A stretch of 64,000 nt of DNA from an uncultured Candidatus Saccharibacteria bacterium (GTDB lineage: Bacteria; Patescibacteriota; Saccharimonadia; Saccharimonadales; Saccharimonadaceae). The position numbers and the translations under genes are program-made. How positions within the stretch are numbered: the first letter of the stretch is position 1; every line of letters begins with the position of its first letter. Shown one piece after another: positions 1 through 7,367 of this stretch. Location: assembly GCA_934725355.1 (NCBI GenBank), contig CAKVAO010000004.1, positions 23,725 through 87,724 on the forward strand, given 5' to 3'. Below the pieces are notes generated by a model. It was not told the DNA's origin. It worked only from the letters and a program-made list of their open reading frames with translations, and did not search any database.

Positions 1-422
1 TAATTAACCTTGCTAGAATCAGTCAACAGCTCGCTAGTTATATTTTTCTTTTCTATCTCTAAATCGGCATCGTTATAATTTGGATTTTCAAGCATGTACT
101 TCTGTAGCCGGACAATGCGGTCTATATCAAAAGCGGGACATTTGACTGTATATTTTGTGTACATATTATTAGTAAAAGCATTGTTATAACCACCGTTTCG
201 CCGAAGCTCGCTTTCATAGTTATTCCAATCTGCACATTTCTTTACATGGCTCGCTAGATGCTCGTATAAATGCGGCGCCTGTTGCTTTTTCTCATAGTCA
301 TTAACCGACCAATAACCACCATTGAATACAATCCTGCTACATGCAGTGCGCGCGTTAGGAACGTCAATAATTACACCTTCTGCACCATTATCGAGCTTGA
401 CTTCTTTGATTTTATAGTTCAT
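1..422 (-). CDS. M16 family zinc peptidase, N-terminal part (cut by window edge)
   Basis: The reading frame is open from an ATG at 422 to the window edge, giving about 140 residues. It carries the inverted zinc motif HxxEH (HLYEH, residues 51-55), then NGGYNNAFTN (about 76-85), which matches the conserved GGxxNAFT region of M16 peptidases. A glutamate about 76 residues after the second His (E131, in NITSEL) fits the third zinc ligand. M16 enzymes degrade or process peptides. The start has a good ribosome site (AAAGGA, 5 nt before ATG). No signal peptide is visible. The family call is strong. The substrate and the C-terminal half are unknown because the gene continues outside the window. Confidence 0.8.
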   Translation of the reverse strand, partial: MNYKIKEVKLDNGAEGVIIDVPNARTACSRIVFNGGYWSVNDYEKKQQAPHLYEHLASHVKKCADWNNYESELRRNGGYNNAFTNNMYTKYTVKCPAFDIDRIVRLQKYMLENPNYNDADLEIEKKNITSELLTDSSKVN

Positions 423-470
423 AAGTTCCTTTCATAATGAGGTGGCGGTCAGATTTGCATTAGTTATAGC

Positions 471-767
471 CTAAGCTTGATCTCCATATTTATCTAGATA
501 CTTCCTCGAAAGCTGAACTAGCTCATTCGCAGCCTCGTTACAGTCTTGGTCGCTGGCTTCTCGATATGCTAAACACGCCGTCAGCAAATCGCTTTCATCT
601 TCTAACATGTCATATTGATCATCGATTAAACTATCGCTGAGCTCGATTTTTTCAGATAGATTGCCTGCCATTTTTGATATTGTCGGTGCTGTTTTAATTA
701 TTTTGCATAGCTCGCGACGAACTGCCGCTAGCTCATTGTTTCTATTGCTCATATTCTCTATATCCAT
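471..767 (-). CDS. Small acidic protein of unknown function (98 aa)
   Basis: I do not recognise this protein. It is acidic, predicted mostly helical, and has no membrane segment or signal peptide. A possible -10 box (TATAGA) ends 5 nt before the ATG, as in the other probable leaderless genes of this window. It lies just upstream of the M16 peptidase gene on the same strand, about 50 nt apart, so the two may be cotranscribed. It resembles in size and composition the other short acidic helical proteins near 8.6-10.7 kb, but I see no shared motif with them. Confidence 0.6.
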   Translation of the reverse strand: MDIENMSNRNNELAAVRRELCKIIKTAPTISKMAGNLSEKIELSDSLIDDQYDMLEDESDLLTACLAYREASDQDCNEAANELVQLSRKYLDKYGDQA

Positions 768-827
768 ATTAATCTATAAAAAAGCAGTTTTAAGTCATGC
801 TCGGAGCTAATGGAGTGTGTTGACAAC

Positions 828-1241
828 TTATTCCGAACCCGGCCCAGTATATTTACCGCGGTGTGTGCCGTTGTCATGGCCTCCTTTTTCACTACCATAG
901 TTATCGCGGTTCTTAAGGAAAGCCCTGTATTTATCAGGTACATAATCCTCTAGCGCCTTACGAAAGTGCGGTAGCCAATCAATGTCATCCTTTTTACCCA
1001 ATGATACTACCTCTTGCATTGTACCCAAATATTCACCTAAGTCCACAGATGCATCTCCAAGATTAATCATCTGTGTTACAGTGAACACCAAATTGATTAG
1101 TGCATTTATAAAATCTGGTGTTATATTTTCTTGGCTATCAATAAGACACAATACAGAAAGCGCTATCTTTTCATCATTGTCCAAATCTTTTGCATGTGCA
1201 ATCGGCTCCAAACACTTATGCTCTTTCATCTCGTTACCCAT
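828..1241 (-). CDS. Small unknown protein with NGTxRGKYTGPG-type C-terminal tail (137 aa)
   Basis: The function is unknown. Residues 1-110 look like a soluble helical domain. The last ~25 residues are hydrophilic and Gly-rich and end in NGTHRGKYTGPGSE. The next gene upstream (1311-1616) ends in NGTRRGKYTGPGC, although the two bodies are unrelated. A shared tail on different bodies suggests a targeting, processing or binding tag, which is inference. TAATAT lies 9 nt before the ATG, so the mRNA may be leaderless. A second in-frame ATG lies four codons in. There is no signal peptide or TM segment. Confidence 0.6.
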   Translation of the reverse strand: MGNEMKEHKCLEPIAHAKDLDNDEKIALSVLCLIDSQENITPDFINALINLVFTVTQMINLGDASVDLGEYLGTMQEVVSLGKKDDIDWLPHFRKALEDYVPDKYRAFLKNRDNYGSEKGGHDNGTHRGKYTGPGSE

Positions 1242-1310
1242 ATATACCGTATATTATTATAAAACCATTATAACGAGTAGTTTTTAAACTTGCTCAGGTT
1301 TGTTGTTTAA

Positions 1311-1616
1311 TCAGCAGCCAGGCCCGGTATATTTTCCACGGCGAGTGCCATTATTATAGCGACCTTTTCCGCTACCGTAGTGATCGTGGTTTTCATGGTA
1401 AAAGAAGTCATCGCTGGAATTAGTTCTATATTCCTTCTCATCCCAGTCATGACCATCTGAAATTAGTGTCTCGCCCTTATTCGATTCACCAGTACCATAA
1501 GAGAAAGTTACCGGATGACCATCTATCGAACCTTTTTCAGGCTCACTCCACGGAACCCAAGCTTTCTCATTATTGGAATCCGTATTTTGATTGTTGTTAG
1601 AGTCAGAAAAACTCAT
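1311..1616 (-). CDS. Small hydrophilic protein sharing the GKYTGPG tail (101 aa)
   Basis: The function is unknown. The protein is Asn/Asp/Gly/Ser-rich and probably largely disordered, with no TM segment. The tail YGSGKGRYNN then GTRRGKYTGPGC parallels that of the neighbour at 828-1241 and adds a terminal Cys. I chose the ATG at 1616 because AAGGAGG sits 5 nt upstream; an upstream in-frame start would put this site inside the gene. The leader has a strong hairpin at 1679-1708 and a TTGACA promoter at 1715-1744, so the gene looks individually regulated. Confidence 0.65.
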   Translation of the reverse strand: MSFSDSNNNQNTDSNNEKAWVPWSEPEKGSIDGHPVTFSYGTGESNKGETLISDGHDWDEKEYRTNSSDDFFYHENHDHYGSGKGRYNNGTRRGKYTGPGC

Positions 1617-1678
1617 AACAACCTCCTTAATGTACAATTGCTTTCGCAATCTAGTTTCGACTGGTAGGCGTCAACCCT

Positions 1679-1708
1679 AGCGAGTAAGGCTCTTAGCCTC
1701 AACTCGCT
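1679..1708 (-). promoter_or_regulatory. Leader hairpin upstream of the 101-aa tail protein
   Basis: On the minus strand AGCGAGT and AGGCT pair with AGCCT and ACTCGCT across an AAG loop, giving a two-part 12-bp stem with a small internal asymmetry. It lies at the very 5' end of the predicted mRNA (promoter 1715-1744) and about 60 nt before the ribosome site. It could protect the mRNA end or take part in regulation. No riboswitch family is recognised. Confidence 0.5.
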
Positions 1709-1714
1709 ATAGTG

Positions 1715-1744
1715 AGTTTACCCCCACCCGATATACTTTGTCAA
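1715..1744 (-). promoter_or_regulatory. Sigma-70-type promoter with short G-rich spacer
   Basis: On the minus strand TTGACA (1744-1739) and TAAACT (1720-1715) are separated by 18 nt. The spacer ends in GGGTGGGGG next to the -10 box. This is the same layout as the poly-G promoters at 3175 and 23513, with a much shorter tract. It would drive the gene at 1311-1616. Confidence 0.5.
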
Positions 1745-1877
1745 ATGGGACGTCAACTATCTTTCACAGATCAAATCGTGGTATAAGCATAGTCTTACAC
1801 ATCTAGATATAGCAAAGCAAATAGACTAATCAATACTACAGGGTTATTGCACGTGGCTGCGCTGATTGTTGGTGTAG

Positions 1878-2192
1878 CTAAATTATCTTAAAAATAAAGT
1901 ACGTTTTGCTATCTATACTCACTTCGCCTGAATATATACAATCTCGCCCATCAGTTAACTTCATTATGAAGTCATCTGGTGAGTACGGATTTGATAGTAG
2001 CTCGTTAATAATTACGTATATTTGCTTTAGCTTTCCTGCATTACCCTCAACCAGTACACCTTCAGTCTGATCGTAACGAGCTATTTTTAAAACACTGCAC
2101 TTATCAATTTGACAATAGGCCTTATTTAGAATGGCTAAGCACTCATCATTCATTAAGCGTGAATCGCTAGCTGCATCAATAACATTTATCAC
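1878..2192 (-). CDS. Unknown small protein (104 aa)
   Basis: I do not recognise this protein. It appears soluble with mixed helix and strand, without a signal peptide or TM segment, and with two Cys in the N-terminal half (near residues 27 and 32). The start is supported by GGGGGAG about 9 nt before the ATG. It sits downstream of the FIVAR-like surface protein on the same strand, but a clear terminator (2270-2292) separates them, so it is probably transcribed separately. No function can be proposed from sequence alone. Confidence 0.55.
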   Translation of the reverse strand: MINVIDAASDSRLMNDECLAILNKAYCQIDKCSVLKIARYDQTEGVLVEGNAGKLKQIYVIINELLSNPYSPDDFIMKLTDGRDCIYSGEVSIDSKTYFIFKII

Positions 2193-2269
2193 TTGCTCCC
2201 CCGATTTAGTACTAATTATTTAATTCATTATATATTAATAATAACCAACGCAGAGCAGAGCAACCAAAA

Positions 2270-2292
2270 AGAGGTTACCTAATGTAACCTCT
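2270..2292 (-). terminator. Intrinsic terminator of the FIVAR-like surface-protein gene
   Basis: A perfect 9-bp stem (AGAGGTTAC / GTAACCTCT) with a 5-nt loop is followed on the minus strand by TTTTTGG. It lies 24 nt after the stop codon at 2316. Confidence 0.85.
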
Positions 2293-2315
2293 TATATTAG
2301 CTATAAGATAACTAA

Positions 2316-3146
2316 TTATAATTCAGCGCCAGTGTTAGGAGCAGTAACCTTAGATTCAGATGCGTTATTATTGCTTGCACTAGGTGTGGTAACTTCTAGA
2401 TTACTGTTACCCGAGTTATCAGCATCGCCAGTCTGATTACCATTTTCATTGTTGCCAGAGTTCGAATCGCTATTGTTGTCGCCTTCTACACCAGAAACCT
2501 TCACTAGTGCAGCAACTGCCTTCTTTAAACTCTCAGTCGCAGTATCGATGTCCTTAGCTGCAGCACCATTTTTGCCTTTGTATTCAACATTTGCGTTGTA
2601 TACAGTCTTGGCTGCATCGTAAGCCTTACTGTAAGCACTGTAGCCCTCTTTAGTGTAGGCACTAGCGCCTAGCTTATCTTCACCTAGTTCAGCAGCAAGT
2701 GCCATTTCATTATCTAGTTGAGCCTTAGCACCCTTTTCTTTCCAAATAGTTTTAGCATCATTATCATTCAATCCCTGGTCAATCGTACCGGTGGCGCCTT
2801 TGACTTTTTTGTCAAGATTCTCTACGGACTTCCCAGCCTCTATGTCATTAACAATTTGCTTGGCTTGATCCAAATCACCCAAGAAAACCTTAACTCTGTC
2901 TGATTTGAAGTATGTAGGATACTCAGATGCAACGTAACGCTCAGCCTTAGTGATAGCATCCTGCAAAGGCTTTATTTTGTTAGCATCTTCCTCTGAAATA
3001 GCACTGACATTATATGCATTCGACAAACTCAAAACAGTTGGCGCTGCAATTCCCGCTAGCAGGCTAACACCCAGTAAAGAGACTCCCGCTACCTTAAAGC
3101 CAGTTGATGACTTTAGGCTAAATTTACTGTACTTATTGGATCTCAT
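2316..3146 (-). CDS. Secreted/surface protein with FIVAR-like repeat region, ends in PNTG
   Basis: The 276-aa protein begins with a basic stretch and a hydrophobic segment (about residues 17-40), which fits a signal peptide or anchor. The middle is helical with a FIVAR-like pattern (YTKEGY... AYDAAKTVYN... TATESLKKAV, about 165-213), a domain found in cell-surface adhesins. A long Asn/Ser/Gly-rich stretch (about 218-265) looks like a wall-spanning linker. The end, APNTGAEL, resembles a sortase motif but lacks the hydrophobic helix and basic tail that sortase substrates normally have. AAAGGAGGG lies just before the ATG. The promoter contains an 11-bp G tract (3175-3207), so expression is probably phase-variable. 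A sortase is encoded at 58.5-59.9 kb. Confidence 0.75.
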   Translation of the reverse strand: MRSNKYSKFSLKSSTGFKVAGVSLLGVSLLAGIAAPTVLSLSNAYNVSAISEEDANKIKPLQDAITKAERYVASEYPTYFKSDRVKVFLGDLDQAKQIVNDIEAGKSVENLDKKVKGATGTIDQGLNDNDAKTIWKEKGAKAQLDNEMALAAELGEDKLGASAYTKEGYSAYSKAYDAAKTVYNANVEYKGKNGAAAKDIDTATESLKKAVAALVKVSGVEGDNNSDSNSGNNENGNQTGDADNSGNSNLEVTTPSASNNNASESKVTAPNTGAEL

Positions 3147-3174
3147 AAATTACCCTCCTTTTTAAGCTATTAAC

Positions 3175-3207
3175 ATATTACCCCCCCCCCCACAACATTT
3201 TCGTCAA
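3175..3207 (-). promoter_or_regulatory. Candidate phase-variable promoter with poly-G(11) spacer
   Basis: On the minus strand TTGACG (3207-3202) and TAATAT (3180-3175) flank a 21-nt spacer made of AAAATGTTGT plus eleven G (3191-3181). An optimal 17-nt spacing would need about seven G, so the state read here may be weak or off. Poly-G between -35 and -10 is the established switch of Neisseria porA. The downstream gene encodes a surface protein. Confidence 0.65.
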
Positions 3208-3303
3208 GCCTCTAGCGTAATGACTGTGTAGTAATATTAACATTTATGCTATGCAAATCTCGCCACAGCAAACGCCCGCCAAATTCTGTTGTATTATATA
3301 GTT

Positions 3304-3996
3304 ATGAGATTAAACAAATACATTGCACTAGCCACTGGTGTTAGCCGGCGCGAGGCAGATGATTTAATTGTGTCAGGGGTCGTAGCAGTAAACGGTGAGC
3401 AAGCTAAGCTAGGCGAACCAGTTGACGAGAACGCTAAAGTTGCCGTACGCGGACAGTTAGTTCAGTTGCCTGAGTCGCGTACAGTTATAGTATTGAATAA
3501 GCCAGTTGGCTATGTTTGTTCGCGCAATGCTCAGGCCAAGGGGGTTCAGACCGTCTATGCACTATTGCCTGACAAGTACAAAAAGCTAAAGACCATCGGT
3601 CGTCTAGACAAAGATTCGTCTGGGCTAATCATGTTAACTGATGACGGCGACTTAGCTTTCCGTCTAACTCACCCAAAATTTGCTAAGACAAAGCAGTACC
3701 TAGTAACCATTGATAAGGCACTCGAACCCCTACATCAGCAGATGATCAACGACTTTGGCGTGAATCTACCCGACGGTCGTAGTCAGCTAGGACTAGAGAA
3801 GTTAAATGACAATCGTCGCGAATGGCGTGTCGTTATGCACGAAGGACGCAATCGCCAGATTAGACGCACTTTTACTGCTCTAGGCTACACTGTAATCAAG
3901 CTACATCGTACTGACTTTGATAACATTTCGCTATCCGGGCTAAAACCTGGCAAATTTATCGAGCTGACAGAGGCTGAGATTAGCCATATCAGCTAG
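3304..3996 (+). CDS. rRNA pseudouridine synthase, RsuA/RluB family
   Basis: The protein converts uridine to pseudouridine in rRNA. An S4 RNA-binding domain (RLNKYIALAT... SRREADDLI, about 2-60) precedes the catalytic domain, which has the signature GRLDKDSSG with the catalytic Asp near residue 102, and the C-terminal HEGRNRQIRR (about 180-189). Its length (230 aa) is normal for the family. I placed the start at 3304 rather than an upstream TTG because the S4 domain begins there, and the -10 box TATTAT lies 6 nt before this ATG, suggesting a leaderless mRNA. I cannot tell RsuA, RluB and RluE apart. Confidence 0.92.
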   Translation: MRLNKYIALATGVSRREADDLIVSGVVAVNGEQAKLGEPVDENAKVAVRGQLVQLPESRTVIVLNKPVGYVCSRNAQAKGVQTVYALLPDKYKKLKTIGRLDKDSSGLIMLTDDGDLAFRLTHPKFAKTKQYLVTIDKALEPLHQQMINDFGVNLPDGRSQLGLEKLNDNRREWRVVMHEGRNRQIRRTFTALGYTVIKLHRTDFDNISLSGLKPGKFIELTEAEISHIS

Positions 3997-4074
3997 TTTT
4001 CACACACGGCTCTAATATCCATAAGCCAGATCTAACCTGTATAGCCCAATTTATAGACTAACTACCTACACCAT

Positions 4075-4103
4075 AAAAGACCCGCTAAATCAGCGGGTCT
4101 TTT
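4075..4103. terminator. Bidirectional intrinsic terminator between the pseudouridine synthase gene and fusA
   Basis: A perfect 12-bp stem (AAAAGACCCGCT / AGCGGGTCTTTT) with a 5-nt loop provides T runs on both strands. It serves the two convergent genes, mainly fusA, whose stop codon is 23 nt away. Confidence 0.9.
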
Positions 4104-4125
4104 GCTCAAGCAGGATATTGCCTAA

Positions 4126-6210
4126 CTATCTGTTACGCTCTTCGATAATCTTCTGTGCAACGTTGTTTGGCACTTCTTCGTACTTATCTAGCTCCATAGA
4201 GCTGGCAGCACGACCCTGTGACATTGAACGCAGGTCGGTAGTGTAGCCGAACAGCTCACCTAACGGCGCATAACCAACAATCTGCTTTGCACCACCCATC
4301 AAGTCATCCATCTTCTCGACGCGACCACGGCGGCTGTTTAAGTCACCAATCACATCACCCATGAATTCTTCAGGAGTAACAATGTTAAGCTTCATCACTG
4401 GTTCTAGTAGAACAGGCTTAGCCTGCTTCACACCCTCGCGAGTTGCCAAGGCGCCAGCCATCTTGAAGGCCATTTCACTAGAGTCGACCTCGTGATACGA
4501 GCCATCGTACAGAGTAGCCTTCACATCAACTACTGGGTAACCAGCAATCACACCACCATCTAAGGTCTCTTGGATACCAGCCTTAACAGCTGGACGGTAT
4601 TCCTGTGGCACAACACCACCCTTAATCTGATCAACGAACTCAAAGCCCTTACCTGGCTCGTTTGGCTCTAGCTTCAGCCATACGTCACCATACTGACCTT
4701 TACCACCAGACTGCTTAATGTATTTACCTTGAACTTCGGTAGTACCACGAATAGTTTCGCGATAAGCAACCTGAGGTTTACCAGTATTAGCCTCAACATT
4801 GAATTCACGGTGTAAGCGATCAACGATAATCTCTAGGTGTAGCTCACCCATACCCGAGATAATGGTCTGGCCAGTTTCCTCGTCTGTGTGAACACGGAAG
4901 GTTGGGTCTTCCTCGGCTAGACGGTGCAAACCAATATCCATCTTCTCTTGGTCAGCCTTAGATTTCGGCTCCACGGCAATAGATACCGGTGGCTCAACGA
5001 ACTCAATTGACTCTAGGTGAATTGGATGTGCTGGGTCACATAGAGTGTTACCAGTAGTAGTCTTCTTTAGACCAATCACACCTGCGATATCACCAGCCTT
5101 AATTTCCTTGATTTCTTCGCGCTTATCAGCAAACATGCGAACTAGACGGCCAATGCGCTCTTTCTCACCAGTGTTGCTGTTTAGCACGTACGAGCCAGCC
5201 TTCAGCACGCCGCTGTAGACACGTACGTAGACCAATTTACCAACGAACGGGTCGTTAGCAATCTTGAATGCCAAAGCAGACAACGGAGCTTCGGTGTTGG
5301 TTGCGCGCTCAATCTCGTCGCCGCTTTTTGGATCAGTACCTGTAACATCAGGGGTATCGACAGGTGAAGGCAGATAGTCGACAACTAGGTCAAGTAGCTT
5401 CTCGACGATAACGCCACGACCATCACCACCAGTAACTAGATAGAAGTCACCCTTAACAGTCAACTTACGTAGACACTTAACTAGCTCTTCCTGGGTAATA
5501 GAGTCTTCGCCCTCGGCTAGATAGCGCTCAAACAATTCATCATCAGCCTCAACAGCCTTCTCAACTAGCTTAGTGCGATATTCCTTAGCCTTCTCAACCA
5601 TATCAGCCGGGATTTCACCCTCGACTAGCTTGTGGTCGTTATACTCTTTGTAGGTGTAAGCCTTCATGTTGATTAGGTCAACCACACCATGAACGGTCTT
5701 CTCAAAGCCGATAGGTAGATGAATCGGCAGTGCATTCTTGCTCAAACGCTGATGCACTGAATCTAGTGACTTGTAGAAATCGCCACCAATCTGATTAATC
5801 TTATTGATAAAGATCAAGCGTGGTACGTTGTACTTGTTAGCCTGGCGCCAAACGGTCTCAGTCTGAGCCTCGACACCCATCTTGCCGTCTAGCACACAAA
5901 CAGCACCATCAAGCACGCGCAGAGAGCGCTCAACCTCAGCGGTAAAATCTATGTGCCCTGGTGTATCAATGATGTTGATGTGACAACCTTCCCAGTAGCA
6001 GGTAACAGCGGCTGAGGCAATGGTAATACCGCGCTCACGCTCCTGATCCATGAAGTCAGTCACAGTTTCGCCGTCGTGCACAGCGCCGATCTTGTGTACC
6101 AAACCAGTACGGTACAAGATACCTTCAGTGGTAGTAGTCTTGCCGGCGTCGATGTGGGCAATAATACCGATGTTGCGGAATTTGTCCAATGGAGTATTAA
6201 TTTCTGCCAT
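4126..6210 (-). CDS. fusA: Translation elongation factor G
   Basis: EF-G drives ribosome translocation by GTP hydrolysis. The 694-aa protein is full length: P-loop AHIDAGKT (18-25), DTPGH switch II, domain II, domain III-V with GGKGQYGDV and the LREPV-like VLLEPVMKL region. It is the last gene of the rpsL-rpsG-fusA operon. AAGGA precedes the ATG. One oddity: the G4 motif, almost always NKMD, reads NKIN here (residues 136-139, bases 5794-5805), so the guanine-contacting Asp is Asn. G1, G3 and G5 (SALAF) are intact. The identification is certain; the effect of NKIN on nucleotide specificity is not known. Confidence 0.97.
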   Translation of the reverse strand: MAEINTPLDKFRNIGIIAHIDAGKTTTTEGILYRTGLVHKIGAVHDGETVTDFMDQERERGITIASAAVTCYWEGCHINIIDTPGHIDFTAEVERSLRVLDGAVCVLDGKMGVEAQTETVWRQANKYNVPRLIFINKINQIGGDFYKSLDSVHQRLSKNALPIHLPIGFEKTVHGVVDLINMKAYTYKEYNDHKLVEGEIPADMVEKAKEYRTKLVEKAVEADDELFERYLAEGEDSITQEELVKCLRKLTVKGDFYLVTGGDGRGVIVEKLLDLVVDYLPSPVDTPDVTGTDPKSGDEIERATNTEAPLSALAFKIANDPFVGKLVYVRVYSGVLKAGSYVLNSNTGEKERIGRLVRMFADKREEIKEIKAGDIAGVIGLKKTTTGNTLCDPAHPIHLESIEFVEPPVSIAVEPKSKADQEKMDIGLHRLAEEDPTFRVHTDEETGQTIISGMGELHLEIIVDRLHREFNVEANTGKPQVAYRETIRGTTEVQGKYIKQSGGKGQYGDVWLKLEPNEPGKGFEFVDQIKGGVVPQEYRPAVKAGIQETLDGGVIAGYPVVDVKATLYDGSYHEVDSSEMAFKMAGALATREGVKQAKPVLLEPVMKLNIVTPEEFMGDVIGDLNSRRGRVEKMDDLMGGAKQIVGYAPLGELFGYTTDLRSMSQGRAASSMELDKYEEVPNNVAQKIIEERNR

Positions 6211-6290
6211 ATATCCTTCTTTATTAAACTATCTTTTCTAAAAACCAGCTCAGACGAACCGTCATTATAGACGATTCGTCATGTCGGTAA

Positions 6291-6770
6291 CTAAACACGC
6301 GCAAAGTGTGCAAATGCGCGGTTAGCTTCAGCCATACGGTGAGTATCTTCCTTCTTCTTGAAGGCTGCACCAGTTTGGTTAACAGCGTCCACGATTTCAG
6401 CAGCTAAACGCTGTTCATATGGCATACCCTTGCGAGCACGAGCAGCCTGAACTAGCCACATAAAGGCGTAATGCTCTTGGCGGCGACCCTTAATCGGGAA
6501 TGGAATCTGATAGTTAGCACCACCAACACGGCGACTCTTAACTTCATATTCAGGTGAAATGTTCTTCATTGCGGTCTCCAGAACCTCTAGTGGGTTCTCG
6601 CTCTTCACCTTCTTAGCAGCAATCTCTAGAGCACTGTAAACCATACGCTCAGCAGCTAGTTTCTTGCCGTCTAGCATTGACTTGTTAATTAAACGCTGCA
6701 CCAGCACGCTATTGTACTTGCGATCAGGATTGATGCGACGTGCTAGAGACTTAGTTGTTTTACGCGGCAT
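6291..6770 (-). CDS. rpsG: 30S ribosomal protein S7
   Basis: S7 binds the 3' major domain of 16S rRNA and nucleates the 30S head. The 159-aa protein has the conserved N-terminal helix region, the VGGANYQIP segment followed by basic residues, and the C-terminal KKEDTHRMAEANRAFAH motif typical of bacterial S7. It starts 2 nt after the rpsL stop codon, so the two are translationally close, and fusA follows about 80 nt downstream. This order is the classic str operon. Confidence 0.97.
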   Translation of the reverse strand: MPRKTTKSLARRINPDRKYNSVLVQRLINKSMLDGKKLAAERMVYSALEIAAKKVKSENPLEVLETAMKNISPEYEVKSRRVGGANYQIPFPIKGRRQEHYAFMWLVQAARARKGMPYEQRLAAEIVDAVNQTGAAFKKKEDTHRMAEANRAFAHFARV

Positions 6771-6772
6771 GA

Positions 6773-7186
6773 TTATTTGTCTCCTTTCTTAGCACCGTAC
6801 TTACTGCGACCACGCTTGCGGCCATCAACACCTTGTAGGTCTAGTGCACCACGCACGATATGGTAACGCACACCCGGTAAATCTGGCACACGACCACCGC
6901 GTACTAGAACAACGGCGTGCTCTTGCAGGTTGTGCTTTTCACCACCGATATAAGCCCAGACTTCCTGTCCATTAGTTAGACGGACACGAGCAACCTTACG
7001 CATTGCCGAGTTAGGCTTCTTTGGTGTCTTAGTAGTGACCTTTACGCACACACCGCGCTTCAAAGGACCATTCTGGTTATAAATACGAGTCTTTAGTGTA
7101 TTCTGGATCGTCAGCAACGCAGGTGACTTGCTCTTCTTAGCAGCGCGTTTGCGTGGCTTACGAACCAACTGATTGATTGTAGGCAT
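6773..7186 (-). CDS. rpsL: 30S ribosomal protein S12
   Basis: S12 sits at the decoding centre and affects accuracy. The 137-aa protein has the hallmark TPKKPNSAMRKVARVRL and the loop around VPDLPGVRYHIVRG. The usual CPQRRGVC is NGPLKRGVC here, a modest deviation. The Lys of KPNSA, the site of streptomycin-resistance changes, is present. It is first in rpsL-rpsG-fusA. A GAGGGA-like ribosome site lies before the ATG. Confidence 0.97.
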   Translation of the reverse strand: MPTINQLVRKPRKRAAKKSKSPALLTIQNTLKTRIYNQNGPLKRGVCVKVTTKTPKKPNSAMRKVARVRLTNGQEVWAYIGGEKHNLQEHAVVLVRGGRVPDLPGVRYHIVRGALDLQGVDGRKRGRSKYGAKKGDK

Positions 7187-7305
7187 TGAACTCCCTCTAA
7201 TCTTAAACCAATATTAACAGCGTTTCTCCATCCCAGCACGAATAAGAAACATTGAAACTCAATTTATAGATTAGCACTTTTTAGTACAGAATTCAAGATA
7301 CCAGA

Positions 7306-7351
7306 TGCGACATCACAACAACCCACACGGCGATATATTTGTATGGAAATC
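7306..7351 (-). repeat. 46-bp repeat copy 1 (relic of a gene 3' end)
   Basis: Identical at 44 of 46 positions to 8976-9021. In copy 2 these bases encode the last residues and stop of the 273-aa protein (DFHTNISPCGLL, stop). The same peptide and stop can be read here, but nothing upstream encodes the rest, so this is the stump of a lost paralogue or a recombination scar. Confidence 0.8.
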
Positions 7352-7367
7352 ACCATATGGACAAATA

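Noticed and set aside
3181..3191. Poly-C run as a pure sequencing artefact
   Set aside because: The exact length may be wrong, but a second locus with the same flank and promoter position argues that the tract is real.
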